Assembly (NCBI GenBank): GCA_903934155.1
Contig: CAIZMS010000124.1
Coordinates: 1 to 11,590 of the forward strand
Source: an uncultured bacterium
GTDB taxonomy: Bacteria > Verrucomicrobiota > Kiritimatiellia > CAIKKV01 > CAITUY01
DNA: 11,590 nt
Direction: 5' to 3'
In this document: positions 1 to 6,433 of the stretch, piece by piece
How positions within the stretch are numbered: position 1 is the first letter of the stretch
Layout of the letters: the number at the start of each line of letters is the position of its first letter
Program-made: the position numbers and the translations under genes
The notes under the pieces: model-generated
Told to the model about the DNA's origin: nothing
Databases searched by the model: none
Seen by the model: only the letters and a program-made list of their open reading frames with translations

Positions 1-116
1 AGCCGGTCATTGACGCCCATCTTGTAGAGCATCGCATCCGCCAGGGTGGTTTTTCCACTGGCTGTGTGTCCCATCAAAACAAAGTTTCGAACGTCAGCAA
101 CAACAATGTCCTTCAT
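1..116 (-). CDS. Elongation factor G-like GTPase, N-terminal fragment (runs off the left edge)
   Basis: Only the first 38 codons are present. The peptide begins MKDIVVADVRNFVLMGHTAS and continues GKTTLADAMLYKMGVNDR. It carries a complete P-loop, GHTASGKT (about residues 16-23), of the GHxxxGKT type used by translational GTPases. The lead-in (a short acidic start, then RNF and a hydrophobic strand before the P-loop) is like EF-G and the EF-G-like paralogues common in PVC bacteria. EF-G uses GTP hydrolysis to drive tRNA-mRNA translocation; whether this copy is the main EF-G or a paralogue cannot be told from the fragment. An AAGGGA stretch lies about 10 bases before the ATG. It is transcribed away from the rhodanese gene across about 260 bases without a gene. 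Confidence 0.8.
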   Translation of the reverse strand, partial: MKDIVVADVRNFVLMGHTASGKTTLADAMLYKMGVNDR

Positions 117-192
117 GCTCGCTTTCCCTTCATTTTGTCCCTGCCATGATTACCCCGTCGCCGGATCACTCCAACCCCTTGAAAACTGTTTT

Positions 193-228
193 TTTCTATC
201 ACAGTCAGCTCACACTAGACAATAGAAA
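193..228. repeat. 7-bp inverted repeat upstream of the EF-G-like gene
   Basis: TTTCTAT (193-199) and ATAGAAA (222-228) are perfect inverted arms separated by 22 bases, about 80-110 bp upstream of the EF-G-like start codon. This could be an operator or chance in AT-rich sequence. No convincing -10/-35 pair was found around it. Confidence 0.2.
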
Positions 229-319
229 CCACACACGGACGCATTGCATGAACTGAAAGAAAGGAATTCCTGATTGTGAATGGCCTCATAATTGACCGGA
301 CATGAACTCAGGGCGGGGA

Positions 320-356
320 CGGCTCTCCGAGCCGGCCCCGGAGGCCTCGGAGAGGC
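320..356. repeat. GC-rich nested palindromic element (REP-like)
   Basis: Two small hairpins sit side by side: CGGCTC-TCC-GAGCCG (320-334) and GCCTC-GGA-GAGGC (344-356). The halves are also complementary to each other: CTCTCCGAG (323-331) is the exact reverse complement of CTCGGAGAG (346-354). The element can therefore fold either as two short hairpins with complementary loops or as one long hairpin. It lies 25 bp past the stop codon of the rhodanese gene. No T-tract follows on either strand, so it is not a standard intrinsic terminator. Compact twin-hairpin units of this kind are typical of REP/BIME elements, and a RAYT transposase occurs in this window. Confidence 0.5.
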
Positions 357-380
357 TTCCTACCCAGATCATACCAAAAA

Positions 381-746
381 TTACTTAAGGACGGCCTGTT
401 CCAGGCTGCTCAGGCCACCGGCATCGGTGACATCCGCAAAATGGGCGGCGGTCAGGAGTTTCGCCGCCTGGGCACTCCGTATCCCGGACGCGCAATACAC
501 CACAATCGCCCGCTTCCTGTCCCCCAATTCACCCACCCGGCCGCCCAAATCCTGGAGGGGAATGTTCTTGGCCGCAGGGTAGTGCCCCGCGCTGAACTCA
601 GCGGGAGTCCGCACATCAATCACAACGGCTCCCTGCTGAATCTTCTCCTTGATCGCCGCTCGGTCAGCCGCTGATGGGCCTAATCCTAATTTAAAAACCA
701 CGACGACCATGACCAGCACAACCAAACCTAACCAAACCATATTCAT
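381..746 (-). CDS. Membrane-anchored single-domain rhodanese-like protein
   Basis: This 121-residue protein has one N-terminal hydrophobic segment (about residues 4-20, VWLGLVV...VVVVFKL), suggesting a membrane anchor or uncleaved signal. One rhodanese domain follows. Family marks are VVIDVRTPAEFSAGHYPAAKNIP (residues 41-63, given here as a motif region) and the active-site loop YCASGIRS, with Cys85 as the expected persulfide-carrying residue. The domain ends with the usual DAGGLSSLE. Such proteins transfer sulfane sulfur to thiol acceptors; the acceptor here is unknown. The ATG is preceded by AAAGGGGAA, a good ribosome-binding site. A sigma70-like promoter lies about 60 bp upstream in the gap after the DUF2585 gene, so it may be transcribed independently of that gene. 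Confidence 0.88.
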   Translation of the reverse strand: MNMVWLGLVVLVMVVVVFKLGLGPSAADRAAIKEKIQQGAVVIDVRTPAEFSAGHYPAAKNIPLQDLGGRVGELGDRKRAIVVYCASGIRSAQAAKLLTAAHFADVTDAGGLSSLEQAVLK

Positions 747-806
747 TTTAGTTCCCCTTTCGGCATGATTTCCTTATATGCGTTCAACGACCCCGATCCG
801 CGAAAG

Positions 807-834
807 AGTATAGTTCACGGCTGGGCTTTTTCAA
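807..834 (-). promoter_or_regulatory. Sigma70-like promoter for the rhodanese gene
   Basis: On the minus strand TTGAAA (829-834) and TATACT (807-812) are separated by 16 bases. Both hexamers are near consensus. The promoter lies just past the DUF2585 stop codon and about 60 bp before the rhodanese ATG, in the correct orientation. The same stretch can form a weak hairpin, GGGCT/AGCCC, without a T-run. Confidence 0.5.
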
Positions 835-842
835 CAGCCCCC

Positions 843-1436
843 TCAATGCACCATCTGCCACTGCTTGACGGTATCAATCGGGAAGATGAGCATGAGAATA
901 TTCAGGGTCAGGTTATCCCGCACGATCCACGCCAGCGCCAGTTCCACGATCACGAACAGGGCGAGAGCCAGTCGAAATCCCAGTTTTCGTGCCAGCAGAA
1001 CTCCTGCGGCGCAGCAGAGGACATCGGACAGCGAGTTGACAATCGAATCCCCCGTATAGCCTTGTCCAATGGTGGCCTCCCGATAGCGCTGAATGATGAA
1101 GGGCGAGTTTTCCAGCACTTCCCAGACTGACTCAAGCAGGATGGCCAGGGTCACCTGCCACTTGAATGCGATCCGCCTGAATAACCCGCCCAGGATCCAG
1201 AACAGCAGGATGCCATGCAACACATGGGTAAAGCTGTAGGGATCGAAAACATGCTGCGAATTGTGGGCGCTCCAGATATCCCCGTCCCAGAAGTTAAGCC
1301 TCCCGCACGCGCACCACCAGATACGCCCCTCCGAGCGCAACAGCAGGACCGTCAGCACGAGACCCGACAACACAACCCATCCCGAACGAATGCGCATAAG
1401 CGCCCCACGCCACCCGCTGTTTTCCGCAACATTCAT
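843..1436 (-). CDS. DUF2585 (UPF0314) family membrane protein
   Basis: This is an integral membrane protein of 197 residues from the ATG at 1436. A TTG two codons upstream is a poorer start, and GGGGGTAGG lies just ahead of the ATG. Family-like motifs in order are GRIWWCACG (about residues 38-46), SAHNSQHVFDPYSFTHVLHG (about 56-75) and ESVWEVLENS (about 102-111). About four hydrophobic helices are visible: 20-33, 70-85, 93-106 and a C-terminal stretch around 150-185. The biochemical role of the family is unknown. The conserved Trp, Cys and His motifs might bind a cofactor or metal, but that is inference. The gene starts about 45 bp after the GH5 stop codon on the same strand, so co-transcription with GH5 is likely. 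Confidence 0.85.
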   Translation of the reverse strand: MNVAENSGWRGALMRIRSGWVVLSGLVLTVLLLRSEGRIWWCACGRLNFWDGDIWSAHNSQHVFDPYSFTHVLHGILLFWILGGLFRRIAFKWQVTLAILLESVWEVLENSPFIIQRYREATIGQGYTGDSIVNSLSDVLCCAAGVLLARKLGFRLALALFVIVELALAWIVRDNLTLNILMLIFPIDTVKQWQMVH

Positions 1437-1481
1437 AAACAACCTACCCCCAGCACCAGTTCCTTAGCCGGTTGTTTTCCC

Positions 1482-3005
1482 CTACCGGCCAAGCGGCAAC
1501 AAAGCCTCTTTCAGCGGCTGTATCCAGCGTTCCGGAACCGGATCATACACACCAAAGCCCGCGCAGAATTCCCAGTAGGCGAAACTCATCTTGCGCGCCA
1601 AGGCGGACTCCGCCACAAACCGCGTCCATCGGGCACGAGACTCCAGATCAGCCTTGCTGTAAGCGCCAAACTCCCCCAAATAGATCGGTCGCCGATGCTT
1701 GACCGCCCAGTCAATCGCCAGATCGAGATCCTTTTCGACAGCCTGTTGCTCAGCCTTTGTTCCCATCCATTTGGTGCCCAGCCACTGTGTCGACTCAGCT
1801 CCAACCCAGTTGGCTCCCTGATGCGTGAAGTGGAAGGGATTGTAGTAGTGGACTGTAACGGTCAAATGGCGATCCGCCTCGGGAAGTTTCAGATGCTTCA
1901 ACTCGCCGATACCATTCCACCCCGCGGGACCAATCACCACCTCCCGTGTTGGATTCGAGGTCCGCACGACCGCCAGAGTATCGGCCAACAACCGATTCCA
2001 TTTATCAGCCAGCAAATTACCATTGGGTTCATTCAACAGCTCGAACATCAATTCCGGAGGCTGGCCCGCATAATGCCAGGCAATCTGCTTCCACAGGGCC
2101 ATGAACCGCTCACGATTCGCCTCCGGCTGCTCAAAGAGCTCATTATAGTGGTGCATATTCAGCACCACGCGTAACTTTCTATCAAGCGCCATGCGGACAG
2201 CCCAGTCCACGCGCTTGAAAAATTCAGGATCAATCCGGTAGGGGGGCATCATCTCAGCGTGGGCCGACCAACGCACCGGAATCCGCACCGAGTCAAAGCC
2301 CGCACCCCGTATCTTCTCGAAATACGACTCCTTGAGCGTCACCCCCCACTCGCCCTCCCGAGGCGCCTCGAGGGCATTCCCCAGGTTCACCCCACGCCCG
2401 AGAACCGGCTTTAACTGTTGAAAAAACGGATCCTTCTGGATCGTTGCGAGATCAAGGCGTTCCCGGGTGACCGCACGAATTGAGTCGACCACGAAACAAT
2501 GCGCCCGACCGGGTTTGTCGAGCAACACATTCACCGAAACGACCTTCTTGAGATCCAGAGGATGACCTGAGGAGCCATGCCACATCCCGAACGGAACCAC
2601 CACAACACCCTCACCATGTTCCGAAACCGTGACCGATTCGACATTGCAGTTGTGAACGCCGTCAGAGTTCGCATTATTCAGGCCTAAAAGCACACGCACC
2701 GGAATGTCTCCCGGATTACGCACATCCATTTCGACCGCATCATAGCCGCTCAGATCCCACACGCCCTGACGTGGCTGAATGATGACACTCGGCCACTGCG
2801 CCTGAGCTTCCGTAGTAATCTGGAGGGCATGCCCGCCTTGCGACGGAACACGCACCGATTGAGTCTGGCTGGCGCTCAGGCGCACCGCCTGGTCATCTTC
2901 GAAGTCGACCATCACCCAGGGTTTCCTGACCGCACCTTCTGCCAGGGCCCCTCCCGCAAGAACCACAAGAGCGGCACACACAACCCATTCCGAAATTTTA
3001 CACAT
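1482..3005 (-). CDS. Secreted GH5-family glycoside hydrolase with N-terminal beta-sandwich module
   Basis: This 507-residue protein begins with a signal peptide (hydrophobic 8-21, likely cleavage after ALA at about 22). Residues about 30-178 look like a beta-rich, CBM-like domain. The GH5 barrel spans about 195-505. Clan GH-A marks are GRGVNLGNALE (203-213), the RIPVRW strand (241-246), MHHY (284-287), the acid/base Glu326 in LLNEP, HYYNP (386-390), the nucleophile Glu445 in YLGEFG, and an aromatic YWEF (477-480) at the end of the barrel. GH5 enzymes cut beta-1,4 glucans, mannans and related polysaccharides; the substrate cannot be told here. AGGAG lies 10 bases before the ATG. The gene starts 27 bp after the small lipoprotein gene and is followed by DUF2585, so the three probably form an operon. 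Confidence 0.92.
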   Translation of the reverse strand: MCKISEWVVCAALVVLAGGALAEGAVRKPWVMVDFEDDQAVRLSASQTQSVRVPSQGGHALQITTEAQAQWPSVIIQPRQGVWDLSGYDAVEMDVRNPGDIPVRVLLGLNNANSDGVHNCNVESVTVSEHGEGVVVVPFGMWHGSSGHPLDLKKVVSVNVLLDKPGRAHCFVVDSIRAVTRERLDLATIQKDPFFQQLKPVLGRGVNLGNALEAPREGEWGVTLKESYFEKIRGAGFDSVRIPVRWSAHAEMMPPYRIDPEFFKRVDWAVRMALDRKLRVVLNMHHYNELFEQPEANRERFMALWKQIAWHYAGQPPELMFELLNEPNGNLLADKWNRLLADTLAVVRTSNPTREVVIGPAGWNGIGELKHLKLPEADRHLTVTVHYYNPFHFTHQGANWVGAESTQWLGTKWMGTKAEQQAVEKDLDLAIDWAVKHRRPIYLGEFGAYSKADLESRARWTRFVAESALARKMSFAYWEFCAGFGVYDPVPERWIQPLKEALLPLGR

Positions 3006-3032
3006 CGTTCATGAACTCCTGAACCGCCTGGA

Positions 3033-3452
3033 TCAATGCCTGAAATTATTACCCTGATGATGCTCCCCATGGCCCTTGTGTCCACTCGAAAGACCTTCGA
3101 TCAGCGAACAGGTTCCGGCGGGATCCGTGAGAAACATATAAACGCCAACCACGACGACGGTAGCGGCGGCATCCACAACGAGGGTGACGGGAGTGCCCAA
3201 TGCCCGGAGTTGATAATCCTTCATCCGCTCCAGCCCTCGCTTCTCGATCAGAAACCCGGATACCCCCTGCTCATTGTAAACCTGATAATGCAATCCCCGC
3301 TCCTTCAAGACCGCCTCAGTCGTCTTATCCGCGTCAATCCAAATTCGAGCATTCGGATCGGCATCCTCCCATAATTTCGAGGTAGAACAAGCCTGGCAGC
3401 TGAAGAGAAACCCAATGAGAATCACTTGGAATAGTTGTTTTACCTGGCTCAT
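3033..3452 (-). CDS. Small putative lipoprotein with a central hydrophobic segment and His-rich tail
   Basis: I do not recognise this 139-residue protein as a named family. The N-terminus is a short basic start, a hydrophobic stretch (8-17) and two candidate lipobox cysteines, LFSC19 and SCQAC22, so export and lipidation are likely. A polar domain follows (residues 25-85: DPNARIWIDADKTTEAVLKE...). Next comes a second hydrophobic segment (about 88-107, TPVTLVVDAAATVVVVGVYM). The tail is rich in histidine and glycine, GHKGHGEHH (124-132), and could bind metal. It precedes GH5 by 27 bp on the same strand. The pattern of lipobox, polar domain and glycine/alanine-rich hydrophobic segment resembles small YceK-like envelope lipoproteins, but this is only a resemblance. 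Confidence 0.7.
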   Translation of the reverse strand: MSQVKQLFQVILIGFLFSCQACSTSKLWEDADPNARIWIDADKTTEAVLKERGLHYQVYNEQGVSGFLIEKRGLERMKDYQLRALGTPVTLVVDAAATVVVVGVYMFLTDPAGTCSLIEGLSSGHKGHGEHHQGNNFRH

Positions 3453-3539
3453 GGCTTCACTTTCCTTGCCGTCTTGAGGGCATCCGGATTCTTTCTTGAT
3501 TTAATGGTGCGCCAAATTGTGTTCAGTTTCCACTTAATT

Positions 3540-3558
3540 TGTCACTTTGCATGTGACA
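3540..3558. repeat. Inverted repeat TGTCAC-N7-GTGACA upstream of the lipoprotein gene
   Basis: Perfect 6-bp arms (3540-3545 and 3553-3558) flank a 7-base spacer, about 90-105 bp upstream of the lipoprotein ATG. The 180-base gap between this gene and the transposase contains no gene. The size and symmetry suit a dimeric regulator, which would control the lipoprotein-GH5-DUF2585 set. TGTCAC and GTGACA resemble half-sites used by several regulator families, including CRP-like ones (TGTGA-N6-TCACA), but they do not match CRP exactly. Confidence 0.3.
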
Positions 3559-3634
3559 GTTTCCAAAACCAGACAACTTCACCCCACCAGGTTGCACATG
3601 TTACATGTCCCCATTCCAATGAAATCATGCGAAA

Positions 3635-4598
3635 CTACAGATAAAAGATTTCTTTTTCCGGTTCAGCCTCGGATAGAACGCATGCCAGCATCCCGGCGGG
3701 ATTGAGATGGCCAACGACCACGCGCCCGCTGTGTGCCAGCACATATTGGTTGCACCAGACAGCGCGCCGCGCACTGGGCGCCTCGATAACGTCAGCAAAG
3801 GGTGAAACAACCAGCAATCGGCCTGCTTCAACGGCCTTACGGACAAGCGTTTCATGCGAGGCCTCATCCAAACCCCATGGCTTTACCCAGATCATTGGCT
3901 TGCCATGTTTCAAGCCGGCCTTGAACACCTCCCGCTCCATGGGAGAGAGGAATCCTGAGAGAATGACCTCCCCCGCTTTCACCGGCAGGCTCCCATGCGG
4001 CGCCACCTCACCGCGCGAGGCAAGAAACCCCAGCTTGGGCATTTCCAGCAATCCCTTGTCGCCCAAGAAGCGGGGTTCGCCACCATTCATCACCATCTCA
4101 TAATTCCGCGGATTGGATCGGATATAGTGCCGGATATTGGACAAGGCCTTCTGATCGCGCACGATCACATCCCAATAATTGCGGTGCCATATCGCCGAAG
4201 CGCCCACCGCAATTTTGCCCGGCTCGACACGGGCAGGCAATTGCCTGCCCTTCCCTCCGGCCGATGTCGCGCGACACGGCGGACTTGTAGGCCCCAATCA
4301 CATCGCCCAGGGAGTGCCGCTCGCCGCGTGGAGACGCTGCCAACCGCACAATGCCGTGCATGTGATTAGGCATGATCACGAATTCATCAATCAGGGCATT
4401 GGGTAAATGCACAGGAATCGCCCGCCAACATTCCTCCGCCACCCGCCCCGCCTCATTCAGCACCATGCGCCCGTTCACGATCACCCCAAATAGCGCCCGG
4501 CTCCCGTGCGTGTTACAAGTCGCGAAATAGTGACCCGGAGTGGAGTAATCCCACCCCTTCATGCGGATGCTTTGGCGATTAGGGATCTTTGCGTCCAT
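3635..4598 (-). pseudogene. RAYT-type HUH (Y1) transposase fused to a DprA/SLOG-like domain, frameshifted
   Basis: Two overlapping minus-strand frames make one protein. Frame one (from ATG at 4598) has RMKGWDYSTPGHYFATC, the HUH metal motif PNHMHG (His79, His81) and GDVIGAYKSAVSRDIGRR. Frame two resumes with EPGKIAVGASAIWHRNYWDV and continues VRDQKALSNIRHYIRSNPRN, the usual RAYT ending that carries the likely catalytic tyrosine region. It then runs on for about 150 residues with a Rossmann-like pattern: LGFLASRGE, ILSGFLSPMEREVFKAGLKHGKPMIWV (residues described as a strand-loop-helix-strand), GRLLVVSPF, and a final GHLNPAGML, like the DprA/SLOG fold. A 28-bp segment holding a perfect palindrome (4226-4253) separates the frames. 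Removing it in silico rejoins them as one reading of 311 residues. RAYTs move or copy REP palindromes. As it stands the gene cannot make the full protein without frameshifting. Confidence 0.75.
4226..4253. mobile_element. 28-bp segment with a perfect 20-bp palindrome at the transposase frameshift
   Basis: GGGCAGGCAATTGCCTGCCC at 4231-4250 is a perfect palindrome. On the minus strand, codon AGG (4254-4256) lies before the segment and GAG (4223-4225) after it. Excising exactly 28 bases (one more than a multiple of three) restores a continuous RAYT reading, ...DIGRR-EPGKIAVG.... A GA dinucleotide is present at both junctions, as would be left by a tiny target duplication or by chance. This fits a REP-like palindromic unit inserted into the transposase gene; a diverged linker plus an unrelated 1-base indel is the alternative. 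Confidence 0.45.
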
Positions 4599-4629
4599 GA
4601 TCTTTCAGGTCGACCACCCCCGCCAGTAG

Positions 4630-4899
4630 TTACGGATCCACGATCCATTCCGCCGACGGGTCGCAATCAGCCTGCATCTGGATCGTTTTGTTGACGTCAA
4701 CTAAATGATCCAAGACAGCTTGGACGGAAACTTCACAGGCTGTCTTGGCCTTGGAAATAACCGCGGCGAAATTCCTCAATTCATCGCACCCGAGAAGCTG
4801 TTAAATGTCGCGCGCTAGCCAGTATTCAACGCCTCCTTCAGTCTGCTGGGCGCAGGACTCAAAGGTCGCTGTGAGAGTCTGAACAAGTTCAGTCTTCAT
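4630..4899 (-). pseudogene. dinD-like (DNA damage-inducible protein D) N-terminal remnant with internal stop
   Basis: The minus strand from the ATG at 4899 reads MKTELVQTLTATFESCAQQT, then EGGVEYWLARDI and a TAA (4801-4803). The same frame goes on with QLLGCDELRNFAAVISKAKT and ACEVSVQAVLDHLVDVNKTI before diverging and stopping at 4630. This closely follows the start of DinD/BRO-N-like proteins, which have EYWLARDLQ-LLGY--W-NF--VI-KAK-AC and DHFVDVNK. The TAA probably replaces CAA (Gln) by one transition. DinD in Enterobacteria is an SOS-induced protein that inhibits RecA filaments; full proteins are about 270-290 residues, so about 200 residues are missing at the C-terminus. The fragment ends about 30 bp before the transposase start, so transposition may have caused the truncation. 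No LexA-type box was seen upstream. Confidence 0.72.
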
Positions 4900-5055
4900 G
4901 ATTCAAGTATCTCCGCGAAGTTCCAGGAAATCGTGGTTTTGATAATTTCCAGCTTGGCATAATCACAGGCCCCCGTCTATCTGCCACCATAACGATTCTT
5001 CCATCAGCAAACCGAAAAGCGCCACATCAGCAGGAGTTGAAGCGACAGGAACCGT

Positions 5056-5211
5056 GTGCCCATATAAAACGGTGGCCACCATAATCGCGCCATGCTCGGC
5101 AAATGAATACGGCTGTTTTCGCCGCCCTCCATTCGCTGATGCGGCCCCACATTGCAACCGCATTTCCCCCTCCAAACTTGAAGTCGCAAATTGCGACTTC
5201 AAATGCATCAG
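5056..5211 (-). pseudogene. ORF6N-domain (phage antirepressor-like) protein fragment
   Basis: Minus-strand residues ELMHLKSQFATSS and GGRRKQPYSFAEHGAIMVATVL match the middle of ORF6N-domain proteins, which usually read L-SQF-TSS-GGRR--PYAFTEHGA-M-A-VL. About 15 residues (LEGEMRLQCGAASAN) interrupt the two halves where homologues have one or two, suggesting an internal insertion. The usual N-terminal part (about 80 residues) is absent, and the frame runs into unrelated sequence (GHTVPVASTPADV...) where the MSV-VVRAF helix should follow. ORF6N proteins are phage and plasmid antirepressor-type proteins found as single accessory genes. The fragment starts 20 bp after the Mrr-type nuclease stop codon and precedes the dinD remnant. 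I see no recognisable gene between 4900 and 5055. Confidence 0.6.
5178..5202. repeat. 25-bp palindrome inside the ORF6N fragment
   Basis: Arms TTGAAGTCGCAA (5178-5189) and TTGCGACTTCAA (5191-5202) are perfect reverse complements around one central A. On the minus strand it encodes the LKSQFATS stretch, which is conserved in ORF6N proteins, so part of the symmetry may be a by-product of coding. A perfect 12-bp stem is still well beyond what coding alone would require. Confidence 0.6.
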
Positions 5212-5231
5212 CTCTTGAAAAACGATTATAA

Positions 5232-6221
5232 TCATTTCCGCATGTTCAAAGTCCCCTTGCATTTCGGATATGCAGGGCAGCCCCAGAACACTTCACCGAC
5301 GTTCTTCCCTTTACTTGCAACGCGCGCGACCATTTTTTGCCCACAAGACGGACAGATGGGAGTTTTGTAATCCCCCCTTGTGGCATGTTCAAGCAACGCG
5401 GCTTGATCGGAGTCTGGCAATGCCAGAATACGGCGAAGCAGGTCAGGACCATCAATAAGCGTGATGGGCAGACCCCTGACAAACGACACCGCGTCCCCTG
5501 TGAAAGTTGATGTAGTAACAAAGAAACCTTCTGGGACCTGATGCTTTGCCATTACACCGAGAAGTTCACGCACCAACCCCACCTTGATTCGGTAAGGCAA
5601 ATACGCCTTGCACTGCACAATGGCGGCGACATTCGGCTGATCAGGCTTGAACAGGTGAACATCGACCCCACCATCAGGCCCAATGCCATTCGATTTGGTC
5701 CGCCACCCGGTTCGGGCGAAATACCCCTCCACAAGTTGCTCAAACCGCTTCCACTCTAATTCTCGAATCAACTCGAGGGTGAACCGGGATGTTTCCATCT
5801 CCGCCGGCTCACTGAAATAGAACTTCGACGCATCAGGAAACTTGATTTTGGGCTTTGGCACATCAAATTCCGCGCGGCAAGACTCACAGCGTGCCTTTTT
5901 GCCAGCCATGTCACCCGGGGCAACCAGTTCACTACTGCAACACGGACAAATGACTTCAATATCTGGCCTCAACTCCCGCATAGGAGGATTCTTAGTAGCA
6001 GCTGGACGATTCGTGGATGCCTTACCATAAGTCGACACCAGATACACCACGGCGAATCCGAAAAAAACAACCGCAACAAACACAGCCAGCCCGAACAACA
6101 CTTTCGGAAGCATCCCAGTTATCGCAAAAAGGAAGATCAGCACCCCAATCAACTTCAGAACATCCAGCGAAAAGTCATCTTTCTTCCGTCTTCTATCGGA
6201 AAAATGCTCATGTATAGACAT
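5232..6221 (-). CDS. Membrane-anchored Mrr-type restriction endonuclease with two zinc-binding modules
   Basis: This 329-residue protein looks intact. It starts with two transmembrane helices (about 21-38 and 41-64). A zinc-ribbon-like CPCC...CESC (Cys92, 94/95, 112, 115) comes next. The Mrr-like PD-(D/E)xK nuclease core is at about 150-265: ELEWKRFEQLVEGYF, the metal-binding Asp187 in GPDGGVDVHLF, the QCK catalytic motif (Gln203-Lys205), then FVTTSTFTGDA. It ends with a topoisomerase-type zinc finger (Cys290, 293, 315, 321; FWGCPAYPKCKG). Mrr-type enzymes cut modified or foreign DNA. The membrane anchor points to cutting incoming DNA at the envelope or to a stress role; this is inference. 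No clear Shine-Dalgarno was found. It is divergent from the LacI-like gene, with about 210 bp between. Confidence 0.88.
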   Translation of the reverse strand: MSIHEHFSDRRRKKDDFSLDVLKLIGVLIFLFAITGMLPKVLFGLAVFVAVVFFGFAVVYLVSTYGKASTNRPAATKNPPMRELRPDIEVICPCCSSELVAPGDMAGKKARCESCRAEFDVPKPKIKFPDASKFYFSEPAEMETSRFTLELIRELEWKRFEQLVEGYFARTGWRTKSNGIGPDGGVDVHLFKPDQPNVAAIVQCKAYLPYRIKVGLVRELLGVMAKHQVPEGFFVTTSTFTGDAVSFVRGLPITLIDGPDLLRRILALPDSDQAALLEHATRGDYKTPICPSCGQKMVARVASKGKNVGEVFWGCPAYPKCKGTLNMRK

Positions 6222-6397
6222 AGATCTTTATCGGCTTTTCAGGGCATTACCCGCTACCAAACCTAACCTGCAAACCATTTCCGCACACCACGTCCCGTAG
6301 GCGTACAGAAATAGACTGGTGAAAACAAGAAAAGATTCGCGTGAGACTCTTTCCCAGTACGCCAAGGTGGCCACAATTCCAGCTTGCCTCTACCGCC

Positions 6398-6426
6398 TTG
6401 TAATATTGCGCAACCGAATGTATATT
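6398..6426 (+). promoter_or_regulatory. Candidate promoter for the LacI-like gene, possibly leaderless
   Basis: TTGTAA (6398-6403) and TATATT (6421-6426) are 17 bases apart. The -10 lies only 7 bases before the ATG at 6434, so the start site would fall on or next to the start codon. No Shine-Dalgarno is seen, which fits a leaderless transcript. The rest of the 6222-6433 gap between the divergent genes shows no other clear element. Confidence 0.3.
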
Positions 6427-6433
6427 GGCGTTT

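Noticed and set aside
1215..2174. A 319-residue open frame on the plus strand opposite GH5 and DUF2585.
   Set aside because: It is fully antisense to two well-recognised genes and shows no domain or ribosome-binding site.
3590..3610. Two ACATGT units near 3597-3608 as a possible operator.
   Set aside because: The units are short and self-palindromic and are far from any start codon in a useful position; chance is likely.
4690..4748. GTTGACGTCAAC palindrome (4690-4701) and a 10-bp inverted repeat CCAAGACAGC/GCTGTCTTGG (4710-4719, 4739-4748) in the dinD remnant.
   Set aside because: They fall within codons for conserved DinD residues (LVDVNK, AKTAC), and no promoter context supports an operator or terminator.
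4900..5055. A short minus-strand reading ending ...DYAKLEIIKTTISWNFAEIL just before the dinD remnant.
   Set aside because: It has no start codon after the preceding stop, is under 30 codons, and matches no family I recognise.
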